From: Lachnospiraceae bacterium
GTDB lineage: Bacteria; Bacillota_A; Clostridia; Lachnospirales; Lachnospiraceae
DNA: 15,800 bases
NCBI GenBank assembly: GCA_024684065.1
Contig: JAIKXO010000122.1
Span: 1-15,800, forward strand
Reading direction: 5' to 3'
The notes under the pieces were generated by a model. It did not search any database. It was not told the origin of the DNA and saw only the letters and a program-made list of their open reading frames with translations. Below are positions 6,931 to 14,303 of the stretch, one piece after another. The translations under genes and the position numbers were made by a program. Positions within the stretch are counted from its first letter, which is position 1; each line of letters starts with the position of its first letter.

Positions 6931-8121
6931 ATGAAAAAGACATTGTTGACCGTCATTATCTGCCTGATGAGCCTGTTGGTGCTGGCAGGCTTCAAGAAAG
7001 GATCCGATGCTTCCACCGGCAGCAAAAAAGGAAGCGCAAAGTCCTCTGCCGATTCCACCGCAGACGACAGGGACGGGAATAAGAAAAGCGATAAGAAGAA
7101 GGATAAAAAGGACAGTAAAAAAGATGACGAAACGGATTATGACGCCGTTTACGCCCCTGTCCTTACGGAGGTTGTAAATGCCATTAAGGACGGATACGAT
7201 TATGACAAAGAATACGATTATGTGCTCAATGGTTTGATGGAAGAGATCATGTACGGGGAGCCCGATGAGCTTCTTGAATCCATCGGCTATGTGATAATGG
7301 ATATAAACGACGACGGCGTACCGGAGCTTCTTATCGGCAAGGACGAGACTTTCGGCGGAGACAAAGACGATATGAGAAGCAACATTCTCAACGGATATTC
7401 CGTAAAAGACGGAAAGCCCTTATGCTTCCTTGACGGATGGGTGAGAAGCTCGCATCAGTGGATGGGAAACGGCCATATCTTCTATTTCGGCTCAAGCGGC
7501 GCCGCGAGCAGCGCATTCGGAGAAGCTCATTTAAATAAGGCCGGCGACCAGCTTGAATGGGATGACTTCTATTTCACGGAGGGAAAGGAAAACGGAAAAA
7601 CAGGACTTTATCATAACACCATAGGTTATTGGGAAATCGAGAAATCCGAAGAGTTAAAGATGTCCGAAGACGCGTTCTGGGATCTCATGGACGATTATGA
7701 GTTTGAGCTTCTTGACTGGACGCCTGTAGGGGAATATAAAGGCAATGGATCCGCGGTTTCAGCGGCATGGGCAGAAGATGTATATGACAAGTCCGTTAAA
7801 TATATTAAATACGAGCCGGAAGACAGCACCGATTACACCGCGCACGTCATCTTTTCCGTAGATAAGAAGGTTAAGAATTTCAGGATCGTCGAGCTTACTG
7901 TAAAGAACATAGATGATGACGGCAACATTGAGTTTTTATATGAGGAGTGCTTTAAAAAATCCTCCCTTAAGCCAAATAAGCCCGTTTACGCGGGATTGAA
8001 TTTCATGGGCTCGATCCCGAACAACGGCTTTATGTATACGGACGAAGACGGTAATGACAGGCTGTTCGTGCTTGAAGAAAGCGGCAAAGACGGCTCCCTC
8101 GTTGTCTGGGAATATAAATGA
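6931..8121 (+). CDS. Secreted or membrane-anchored protein with degenerate lipobox
   Basis: A 396-residue protein from the ATG at 6931, which has AAAGGAG about 10 bases upstream; an earlier in-frame ATG at 6865 lacks one and would mask the signal peptide. The N-terminus MKKTLLTVIICLMSLLVLAG is a typical lipoprotein signal, but residue 21 is Phe (codon TTC) where the lipobox needs Cys (LAGF instead of LAGC). Residues about 22-69 are a low-complexity linker of Ser, Lys and Asp. A folded part follows, with VIMDINDDGVPELLIG at 121-136, an Asp-rich loop resembling calcium-binding or FG-GAP-like repeats. The remainder is acidic and aromatic and I do not recognise it. As written it would be cleaved by signal peptidase I or remain membrane-anchored rather than lipidated. 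Confidence 0.87.
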   Translation: MKKTLLTVIICLMSLLVLAGFKKGSDASTGSKKGSAKSSADSTADDRDGNKKSDKKKDKKDSKKDDETDYDAVYAPVLTEVVNAIKDGYDYDKEYDYVLNGLMEEIMYGEPDELLESIGYVIMDINDDGVPELLIGKDETFGGDKDDMRSNILNGYSVKDGKPLCFLDGWVRSSHQWMGNGHIFYFGSSGAASSAFGEAHLNKAGDQLEWDDFYFTEGKENGKTGLYHNTIGYWEIEKSEELKMSEDAFWDLMDDYEFELLDWTPVGEYKGNGSAVSAAWAEDVYDKSVKYIKYEPEDSTDYTAHVIFSVDKKVKNFRIVELTVKNIDDDGNIEFLYEECFKKSSLKPNKPVYAGLNFMGSIPNNGFMYTDEDGNDRLFVLEESGKDGSLVVWEYK

Positions 8122-8303
8122 TATCAGGGTCAAAAGCCTGAACCCACGGCAAGCTTGCTTGCCAGTGGGTTAAAGGTTTTATGACCCGCCGCAATATGAG
8201 CAAGAAGCGGGGAAGGGGCCCCACGGATTGCGAATATTGGGAAGCGTGGTGGAAGTGCGAAGCACGGAACCACGCTTGATATCACTTTTGACGCCCTGAT
8301 CAT
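8118..8303. mobile_element. 186-bp element with terminal inverted repeats and internal hairpins (element D)
   Basis: The ends, 8118-8136 and 8285-8303, are inverted copies (ATGATATCAGGG-TCAAAAG against ATGATCAGGGCGTCAAAAG on the other strand). Inside are AACCCAC-GGCAAGC/GCTTGCC-GTGGGTT (8141-8171) with a bulged A, and AAGCGTGGT/ACCACGCTT (8242-8277) enclosing GTGC/GCAC. The left end includes the TGA stop of the secreted protein gene. The branched layout matches the element at 4729-5093 though the sequence differs. It looks like a small non-coding palindromic element; no coding sequence is supported in it. Confidence 0.6.
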
Positions 8304-8343
8304 ATAAATAAGACCGCAACAGAAAAGTATTTCCACCGTATTC

Positions 8344-8376
8344 AAAATGACCGGGCACTATGCCCGGTCATTTTTT
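8344..8376. terminator. Bidirectional Rho-independent terminator
   Basis: A perfect 14-bp stem (AAAATGACCGGGCA at 8344-8357, TGCCCGGTCATTTT at 8361-8374) with a CTA loop, followed by a run of six T on the plus strand and AAAA on the other side. It sits between the plus-strand secreted protein gene and the convergent minus-strand small gene and should serve both. Confidence 0.9.
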
Positions 8377-8394
8377 GAAGTTTATTAAAACCCG

Positions 8395-8619
8395 TCAGTG
8401 TATCTCTATTTCATTTACTATGGAAGTACCCGTTACAAAGCCCACGGTGTATTCCCCGCTGTTCAGCTGCATGGCGGAAATAATCCTGTTCTGCCCATCA
8501 TCTGAATCCGGTACGTCTTTATCATAGATAAAATACAGGCTGCAAAGCCCCACCGCCGCTGCCACTGCGATCAATTGAAATATTTTCTTTATTTTTTCCG
8601 GTATCTTCATCTTCATCAT
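8395..8619 (-). CDS. Small membrane-anchored hypothetical protein
   Basis: A 74-residue protein with a basic N-terminus (MMKMKIPEKIKK), one hydrophobic segment at about residues 13-32 (IFQLIAVAAAVGLCSLYFIY), and a short acidic outer part of about 40 residues. I do not recognise it. GGAGGTT lies about 15 bases upstream of the first ATG, rather far; the second or third Met (both within four codons) may be used. It follows directly after a truncated gene remnant on the same strand and could itself be what is left of a larger operon. Stop lies just before the bidirectional terminator. Confidence 0.55.
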   Translation of the reverse strand: MMKMKIPEKIKKIFQLIAVAAAVGLCSLYFIYDKDVPDSDDGQNRIISAMQLNSGEYTVGFVTGTSIVNEIEIH

Positions 8620-8653
8620 TTATTTCTTTCTAATAACCTCCGGACCGCAGCTT

Positions 8654-8884
8654 CTAATCACAGAACTGTATTATAAATTCCTCCATATTTTTACTTGCCT
8701 CATACTCTCTCCTGCTGGTCAGGCTGCCCGTACCCGAATAATACTCTATCAGCTCATCTGTCTCCCAGGTTCCGAAAAAATCCAGTGTATCCGGATCGTC
8801 AGACCTGCTTTTATATGAGTAATTTCCACCGTTTCCCTGAAATTTGGCAGATTCAGCTTTGGGTGTGGGAAGTTTTAGTATGCA
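8654..8884 (-). pseudogene. 5'-truncated gene remnant next to the AT-rich island
   Basis: A reading frame of 76 codons, open from just after a TAA at 8885-8887 to a TAG at 8654-8656, with no usable start near its beginning. The translation (KLPTPKAESAKFQGNGGNYS, then SDDPDTLDFFGTWETDELIE, ending EEFIIQFCD) looks like real protein. Its codon use fits the flanking chromosome rather than the AT-rich genes. The overlapping plus-strand reading frame is a shadow of it. It ends abruptly where the AT-rich block and its terminator begin, as expected if an insertion removed or displaced the 5' part. Family unknown. Confidence 0.55.
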
Positions 8885-8896
8885 TTATTGTACTCC

Positions 8897-8946
8897 AAAA
8901 AAACATCTTAAGGTATTACAATAGAAGAAATCCCTGAAATACCTTA
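8897..8946 (-). terminator. Probable terminator of the five-gene island
   Basis: On the minus strand a 9-bp stem TAAGGTATT/AATACCTTA (8938-8946 and 8909-8917) with a 20-base loop is followed within a few bases by seven T (8897-8903). The stem includes the stop codon of the metallophosphoesterase gene. The AT-rich stem and long loop make it weaker than the terminator at 8344. Confidence 0.45.
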
Positions 8947-9774
8947 GGAACATCTCTTATCGTTACCACTTCGCATCCATTTCCACTCATTATCACTATA
9001 CTCGAAGAATTTCACGTTTGTTCCGTTACCGCCTGTCTCAATAATTCCATATACAGGATGTTCACCGACGAATCCATCACTTATTCCTGAATAGATGCAT
9101 TCACCAACACCACGTTTTAAAGTTATATTTGAATGCAGAAATAATTTATGCCCGCACAATATTATTGTATCAGATGGAATACAAACGGTATTATCACAAC
9201 TATGGCAATAGTATTCCTCCCGTGCATGCTGCGCAATGACGTGTATTCTATTATCGTTAACAAAATATTCACTTATTATTTTGTTTAGCTTCTTGCAATT
9301 TCTTAAGAAATAGCCTTTATTGTTATTATCTTTCCCAAAAAAAGCATCTGCTATAACAAGAACAGTATTTTCATCTTCAACAACCTCAACCATACCGTGA
9401 TCTTCCCACTTGCGTTCACATATTTTTTCATAAGAACTAATATATGATAAGCCTGAACACTTTTCCTGCATGTAATCATCAGAACAATTTTTGAAAGGAT
9501 CTCCACTCATTGGTATCCATTCATGATTACCTGAGCACATATGTATCCTGCTGCTATCTATTGACAATTTATTTTTTAGAATAAATATAAAGTCATTGAA
9601 AATTTCAAAGTTTTTTTCAGGATCTGAAAATAAAATATGATCACCCGTAATTACAACGTGGTCAATAGTTGTATTATCTTTGAGAAAAAGAAGCATTTTC
9701 TCAAATCTGATCAACAGATCTGAGATTGGATCTTCAAAGTGAAAATGTAAATCGGACAGATGAAGTATTTTCAC
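8944..9774 (-). CDS. Calcineurin-like metallophosphoesterase
   Basis: A 276-residue protein carrying the ordered metal-binding motifs of the calcineurin-like phosphoesterase fold: SDLHFH (D8, H10), GD (44-45), GNHE (82-85), QH (H183) and GH (208-209). These enzymes use two metal ions to hydrolyse phosphomonoesters or diesters of nucleotides, nucleic acids, proteins or small molecules; the substrate is not evident. A YYCHSCDNTVC segment at about 188-198 holds extra cysteines, perhaps a small metal site. The start is GTG at 9774 with AGGAGG about seven bases upstream, and the gene begins 28 bases after the synthetase homologue. It is last of five genes in an AT-rich minus-strand operon. No signal peptide, so cytoplasmic. 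Confidence 0.9.
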   Translation of the reverse strand: MKILHLSDLHFHFEDPISDLLIRFEKMLLFLKDNTTIDHVVITGDHILFSDPEKNFEIFNDFIFILKNKLSIDSSRIHMCSGNHEWIPMSGDPFKNCSDDYMQEKCSGLSYISSYEKICERKWEDHGMVEVVEDENTVLVIADAFFGKDNNNKGYFLRNCKKLNKIISEYFVNDNRIHVIAQHAREEYYCHSCDNTVCIPSDTIILCGHKLFLHSNITLKRGVGECIYSGISDGFVGEHPVYGIIETGGNGTNVKFFEYSDNEWKWMRSGNDKRCS

Positions 9775-9802
9775 TTAATCTCCTCCTTCTGGTATTCTAT
9801 TA

Positions 9803-11281
9803 TTATATTCGATAAGATATCCATATTTTTTTCTTAATATGTTTAAGGTCGTATGCTGTAAGTATCCTGTTAATTGAGGGACCTTTTCTCCGTCCAAACA
9901 TCAGAAGATTCAACGCACCCGAAAGAATTCGATACTGTTCTGGATCAAAGTAGAGTTTTACTGTATCAACAGTTATTTGTTCAAGGTCAAGGTTAAAAAA
10001 ACGCTCTGTGAGTTTTTTCTCTTCGGCTGAAAGCATTTCAGAATATGGTTCGCTGAACCTGAAGCAATTCTCTTTACGTATTACCTCACAAAAATATCGT
10101 ACAGACGCTATTTTTTTCTTAGTGCACTCATTTGAGACGCCCATTTTTATTGCAAGTTCTTCATCACTTTTTCCCCACATCAGCATTTCATTGTACAATT
10201 TACGAAATGAAGGAATACCGGTTTCTTTTTTTATATTAAACAGGTTACAAAAGTCTACACAGTCTCTGTTATCCGAAGAGAGGAATTCTTCATATTGTTT
10301 ATAGAGTACTTCAACATCTTCACTGACAGGAACACGTATCGGTACCTCAGGTCTTCTGAAACCCAGTATCCAGATTACCATATCTCTTCCATATAGTTTC
10401 AGAGCCGTTTCCATGGTCAGAATACTTCCTGATGTCTTTGACATTCTTCCGTTCTGCCCGGCGATACTGACAAATGCATACCCATATGTCTCCGGGGGCT
10501 CATGGCCGAATAATTCGCGGCTAATTACTGATGATACAGCATAAGCCCCCATTGGTTCCATATGGCTCTTTCCTGCCGGTTCAAAATCCACATTTTCAAC
10601 CGTCCAGCGCATTGGCCAGTCAACCTTGAAATCACACTTCACTTTTAGTTTCTCTATACTGCCTTTAGAAGTGTTTCCACAGTTATCACAATGATATGAA
10701 AGTGTATTATCGTTTTTACAGTAGTTATCTATTACTGTCAGATCCTTGCTACATTTTTCACAATATACCCTGACCGGGTAGTAAGATGAACTGTTTTTTT
10801 TCGGAGATGTCTTAAACAGGTTTTCTATTGCAAAAAGCTTGTCGCGATGTTTAAGTGCCTTTTTTATATAATTGTTGTATCTTCCTGAAAGATAGCATTT
10901 ATGCTGATAGATATAATCCATATCGATTCCTAATCTTTCCAGATTAGCTATGATGAATTTCTCATAATAAGCAGCATATCCCATAGCATCATCATATGGG
11001 GAAGGAATGCAGTAATCAGGCATTCCAATATACTTTTCATAGTCATCAGGCGTACCTGAAGCAACCCTTTTATACCGGTCAAAATCGTCAAATGACAGCT
11101 TGCACCGTGCCCTTTTTCCACATGCTTCTATTGCCTTTGCGACAGCATATGTTATAACAGGTTCTCTATAATTTCCAAAGTGGGCAATCCCTGTTGTGCT
11201 TATGCCACACTGACATATATATTCTTCTTTTTCAGGATGATTATTAATTATTTTTTTTGCAATATCATACATCCAAAGCAT
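9803..11281 (-). CDS. Class I (archaeal-type) lysyl-tRNA synthetase homologue
   Basis: A 492-residue protein, close to the usual length (about 500-540) of class I LysRS. The N-terminal catalytic domain has the family signature CGISTTGIAHFGNYREP with the HIGH-type motif HFGN at 34-37, then SFDDFDRYKR (63-72). Two cysteine pairs (C174, C177, C198, C201) form the inserted zinc ribbon. VDWPMRW and VDFEPAGKSH (220-240) match the lysine/ATP site region, and RMSKT (279-283) stands at the KMSKS loop. The C-terminal helical domain ends with RKGPSINRILTAYDL, matching the family's closing GPR-type segment. All major parts are present, so it may be active in aminoacyl-adenylate formation. Most Bacillota use class II LysRS, so this is likely an accessory copy. 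AGGGG lies 8 bases before the ATG; no T-box leader fits the 66-base gap. Confidence 0.9.
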   Translation of the reverse strand: MLWMYDIAKKIINNHPEKEEYICQCGISTTGIAHFGNYREPVITYAVAKAIEACGKRARCKLSFDDFDRYKRVASGTPDDYEKYIGMPDYCIPSPYDDAMGYAAYYEKFIIANLERLGIDMDYIYQHKCYLSGRYNNYIKKALKHRDKLFAIENLFKTSPKKNSSSYYPVRVYCEKCSKDLTVIDNYCKNDNTLSYHCDNCGNTSKGSIEKLKVKCDFKVDWPMRWTVENVDFEPAGKSHMEPMGAYAVSSVISRELFGHEPPETYGYAFVSIAGQNGRMSKTSGSILTMETALKLYGRDMVIWILGFRRPEVPIRVPVSEDVEVLYKQYEEFLSSDNRDCVDFCNLFNIKKETGIPSFRKLYNEMLMWGKSDEELAIKMGVSNECTKKKIASVRYFCEVIRKENCFRFSEPYSEMLSAEEKKLTERFFNLDLEQITVDTVKLYFDPEQYRILSGALNLLMFGRRKGPSINRILTAYDLKHIKKKIWISYRI

Positions 11282-11347
11282 TTATCTACCCCTGAACTCC
11301 CGATTTGCTGTACTTTGATTTTTGATACAGCAGATCATTTGTTTGCA

Positions 11348-12070
11348 TTACTGCCTTAAATCAAAGACTATATCTTTCAGTTCTGATAAATGTTTTCTGT
11401 TTGTAGTACCAATAACGATTTCATCAGCAAACGCAACATCAGCAATTATATTCTTTTTTTTCTCAATAGAGGACGGTACATTTTCACGCACCTCAAAAAG
11501 GCTTCTTACCATAACTTTTTTCCCGAGATCTTTAAGTTTCAAACCTATTTCCCTGTTAAACAGGTTAGTGGAATTGATTGGTAACATGAACGTATCAACA
11601 CTCTTTATCAGATCTTCCTGAGGAAGAACTCCATATCCATTTGGTAAAGAAACTCCGATTTCCTGACATAATCCCTTTTCTTTCCAGCCATTCATGATTT
11701 CGAATATCATCCTATAATCAGATGTCGTAAATTCAGAAGACCAATTATGAAGGAGTATGGTTTCAACGGCTCCAAGATTATTTATAGATGATTCAAGGCA
11801 CTTTTCGAGGTGTTCTGGAGTGTAAATCTCACCGATACTACAACCTTTCCAGGGTTTTACTTTTCCGGGTATTTTAGTCGTTATATGTAACGGACGGTTA
11901 CTGAATTTCTTTCTTAGCCTTCCGAGAGCTTTTTCAGCTTCCTGTCCGCCATATACAAGAGCAGTATCAAAATAATATATTGCGCTTTCAACAGCATATT
12001 CAAGTACACTGTCAATGCTCTCAGCAGGAGAGGGTTTATAAAATCCCCAGGTTCCTAATGTAAGTTTCAT
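11348..12070 (-). CDS. Small aldo/keto reductase family protein
   Basis: A 240-residue protein from the ATG at 12070, which has AGGTG seven bases upstream; a TTG 12 codons earlier would overlap the preceding gene and is unlikely. The catalytic tetrad of the aldo/keto reductases is visible in order: D35 and Y40 in FDTALVYGG, K66 in ITTKI, H108 in ILLHN. The C-terminal part has GVSLPNG and EIVIGTTNRKHLSEL, the latter fitting the NADP(H)-binding end of the barrel. It is shorter than the usual 270-330 residues, so some loops are reduced. The family reduces aldehydes or ketones, or oxidises alcohols, in the cytoplasm. The gene starts 19 bases after the radical SAM gene, so it probably works on the same substrate or product. 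Substrate unknown. Confidence 0.88.
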   Translation of the reverse strand: MKLTLGTWGFYKPSPAESIDSVLEYAVESAIYYFDTALVYGGQEAEKALGRLRKKFSNRPLHITTKIPGKVKPWKGCSIGEIYTPEHLEKCLESSINNLGAVETILLHNWSSEFTTSDYRMIFEIMNGWKEKGLCQEIGVSLPNGYGVLPQEDLIKSVDTFMLPINSTNLFNREIGLKLKDLGKKVMVRSLFEVRENVPSSIEKKKNIIADVAFADEIVIGTTNRKHLSELKDIVFDLRQ

Positions 12071-12089
12071 TTTCAAACACCTGTTTTTA

Positions 12090-13289
12090 TTATTCTTTTG
12101 AAACAAGATGAAACAAGAATCCTGAAATCTGTTTTAAAGCTATTGATCGTTCACTATATGATGTATTATGATTAACTTTCCAGTAACCATACTTTGAATA
12201 GCTGTATGTGAAATCCTTATTAAATATCCTGGAAATAGTATCAATATTTTCTGTTACAGCATTTTTAGCAGCATTGCACCTTTTGCGCTGTTCTGCAGGA
12301 CATTTGTCACAATGACTGTCAGCGCTGAATTGGAGAAGATTGATATTGGGGATTTCAAATGCATGGCTAAGTGCACAACATGATCTAAAAAAAATCGGTG
12401 TGTCAGGGAATAGTTCACCGCTTAACTTTTCTATATACTCTTCTATCTCGGGTGAGAGTGTTTTTTCGTTATCATTTTTAATAAGTTCAGGCATATCAAT
12501 ATGATGAATACATTCAAGTGCAAACTCTATGCCTTCTGTCCATCTCAGCCCGCCGGTACATATACTTACAAATTTTATATCCGTAGCCCTGGCAGTTTCC
12601 ATGATATATCTGATGTTCTCAAAGGAAGCATTCCATTCTTTAACCAACGGACGCATATACCAGTTGATAAGTACGCCGGAATCAGCCATCCACGAAAGGT
12701 TAACGAAACGATTCTTATGATAAGGCTCAATCTCTATGTTATTGTTTGTCCAGCACACCGAAATAAGAAGCTTATTTCCATTTTCTATGATTTTTCTTAT
12801 ATCCGGCTCCCATTTTTGATCTATACCGCCGATTTTGGTAACTATCCAAAAAGGATTTTTTCTTCCGCGTTTTACAAATTCAAGCATAATGTCAATAGTG
12901 CTTTGAGTAATCTCTTCATTAATAAAGGGTTCTGTAGAAGATGTACAGATACTGACAGGAGAGTAATCGTTTATAAAGCCTTCATAATTGATAAGACTCT
13001 CAACAATTTCAGATATTGTTGAATCGTTTCTTCTTTCAGGCTTATAATTCATCGTAAGATTTCCATTTCCGTCTTCCCTTAAATCTCCATAGCATCCCTG
13101 AACATGACAATATGCACATTGTAATAAACATCCTTTCCAGATGTCTATACTAAATGAGTTGTTTGACACGCTTATATTATACAACGGATTTTTATCATCA
13201 TTAGAAAGAGCCGCATATGTATGTTGGTTAAGCATGTATTTTTTTTTATTTACTGCAATTTCTTTTAATTCTAAAGATATGTCATTCAT
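12090..13289 (-). CDS. Radical SAM enzyme with extra C-terminal cysteines
   Basis: A protein of 399 residues from the ATG at 13289 (AAAGAG about 9 bases upstream); an in-frame ATG at 13334 would add 15 residues (NIWEGIWQYKENKI after Met) but has no binding site. The radical SAM cluster motif CLLQCAYC supplies C54, C58 and C61 for the [4Fe-4S] cluster that cleaves S-adenosylmethionine. ICTSSTEPF (about 114-122) and the later strands fit the partial barrel. The context WKGCLLQCAYCHV recalls the spore photoproduct lyase-like branch, but I would not name a subfamily. Near the C-terminus C304, C305, C327, C330 and C338 could hold an auxiliary iron-sulfur cluster. It is second gene of the AT-rich operon, between an unknown protein and an aldo/keto reductase. 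Confidence 0.88.
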   Translation of the reverse strand: MNDISLELKEIAVNKKKYMLNQHTYAALSNDDKNPLYNISVSNNSFSIDIWKGCLLQCAYCHVQGCYGDLREDGNGNLTMNYKPERRNDSTISEIVESLINYEGFINDYSPVSICTSSTEPFINEEITQSTIDIMLEFVKRGRKNPFWIVTKIGGIDQKWEPDIRKIIENGNKLLISVCWTNNNIEIEPYHKNRFVNLSWMADSGVLINWYMRPLVKEWNASFENIRYIMETARATDIKFVSICTGGLRWTEGIEFALECIHHIDMPELIKNDNEKTLSPEIEEYIEKLSGELFPDTPIFFRSCCALSHAFEIPNINLLQFSADSHCDKCPAEQRKRCNAAKNAVTENIDTISRIFNKDFTYSYSKYGYWKVNHNTSYSERSIALKQISGFLFHLVSKE

Positions 13290-13362
13290 TATCTTATTCT
13301 CTTTATATTGCCAGATTCCTTCCCAAATGTTCATGAAAAGCAATTATAAGATGTTAAAACGG

Positions 13363-13953
13363 TCACATTTCTATTATAAATCCGCTCAACGGTTTTTTCT
13401 TCTGAATGTTTTCTTTACGATACTCTGCAAGTTTTATATCATCCTCAATACGTTTTACCCAGAATTCGGAAAGCTTCCTGTTTTTTATCATATCCAATTT
13501 CCGGGTAATTTCATCATTCAGATATTCTATAAGACTGCTTTTAAAGCTGTCCCACCCGGAACTGATTTCTGCTTTTAAATATTCATGTATAGCATTGTCT
13601 CCATTAATCACTTTACCATCGCTAATGTCAATAAGAAAACCTTCAGGCAGCCAGTAACCACGTGTCCATGGACGTATTTCACCATACCTGCGGTTTTGAA
13701 GAATATCTAATACCTGGATGATAAGGCTTTTCTTTGAATAAACAACAAGGCTCCATGTTTTATCATCAGTCTTTACTCTTATAGCATCATCCGATACAGA
13801 CAAATACTCAAATTGTTTTTTTAATTCCATGCTAAGCTTAATGATATCATCATCGGTAACAACTATGCAGTCTATTACATCCCCATCTTTTTTTCCAACT
13901 TGAATGATAGTGTTCTCAGTAAGACATTTGAATACTTTTATTCTTTCATTCAT
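13363..13953 (-). CDS. Unknown protein with RPWTRGYWLPEGF motif, first gene of the island
   Basis: A 196-residue soluble protein from the ATG at 13953, with AAAGG about 10 bases upstream; an earlier in-frame TTG at 13992 lacks support. The N-terminal half has alternating strands (VIDCIVVTDDD, WSLVVYSKKSLIIQVLDIL). The centre carries a striking GEIRPWTRGYWLPEGFLIDI at about 104-123, followed by a helical, charged C-terminus (about 135-190). The middle motif and the size recall small nucleotidyltransferase-like proteins of the MNT fold, but the usual GS...DxD catalytic signature is not clear here. I therefore treat the protein as unassigned. It starts the five-gene operon, 20-75 bases ahead of the radical SAM gene depending on the start used there. 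Confidence 0.75.
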   Translation of the reverse strand: MNERIKVFKCLTENTIIQVGKKDGDVIDCIVVTDDDIIKLSMELKKQFEYLSVSDDAIRVKTDDKTWSLVVYSKKSLIIQVLDILQNRRYGEIRPWTRGYWLPEGFLIDISDGKVINGDNAIHEYLKAEISSGWDSFKSSLIEYLNDEITRKLDMIKNRKLSEFWVKRIEDDIKLAEYRKENIQKKKPLSGFIIEM

Positions 13954-14004
13954 AATAATGATACCTTTCTTATATAATGATACGGACACCAAAAATCGAA
14001 AATT

Positions 14005-14265
14005 TCATGCCCGGATACCATAATTACAGTCTTTAATATCGGAATGCGATGATCTGCCGAAACGGTTCAGTACCTCAGGCTCATCATCCGGGGGATTGAG
14101 GTAATCTTCATAATCATCAAATTGCTTATCCGCCTCGGTCGATGACTCTTCCGGCTCCTTCATGTTACATTCTTTCATTATATTGTCCGAATTTACAGAT
14201 GGATCAGAAACAAAACTTTTAAACTCATCAGGATCGCATCCTATTTCAGCACATATTCTCCACAA
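14005..14265 (-). CDS. Possible gene fragment, 86 codons, acidic
   Basis: An open stretch with protein-like composition (AEIGCDPDEFKSFVSDPSVN, then a run of Glu, Asp and Pro: DYEDYLNPPDDEPEVLNRFG). The only start near its beginning is TTG at 14265, with an AGG too close to it, and the frame is open for a few more codons upstream, to about 14288. It ends 52 bases before the first gene of the AT-rich island and lies 38 bases after the next gene upstream. It could be a small gene or the surviving 5' part of a gene broken by the island. No family recognised. Confidence 0.35.
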   Translation of the reverse strand: MWRICAEIGCDPDEFKSFVSDPSVNSDNIMKECNMKEPEESSTEADKQFDDYEDYLNPPDDEPEVLNRFGRSSHSDIKDCNYGIRA

Positions 14266-14303
14266 TATCCTGCCGGGATTTATTTATCTGAGCAGCTAAT
14301 TGC

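Noticed and set aside
8695..8937. 80-codon plus-strand frame
   Set aside because: It overlaps the minus-strand remnant at 8654-8884, whose translation is much more protein-like, and it lacks a binding site.
11282..11347. T-box leader before the LysRS homologue
   Set aside because: The gap is only 66 bases and shows no T-box sequence or antiterminator.
9803..13289. Reading the radical SAM plus LysRS pair as a straight EpmA/EpmB equivalent
   Set aside because: EpmA is a class II enzyme and EpmB is a lysine 2,3-aminomutase relative; here the synthetase is class I, the radical SAM protein does not look like an aminomutase, and no EF-P gene is present. Kept only as an analogy.
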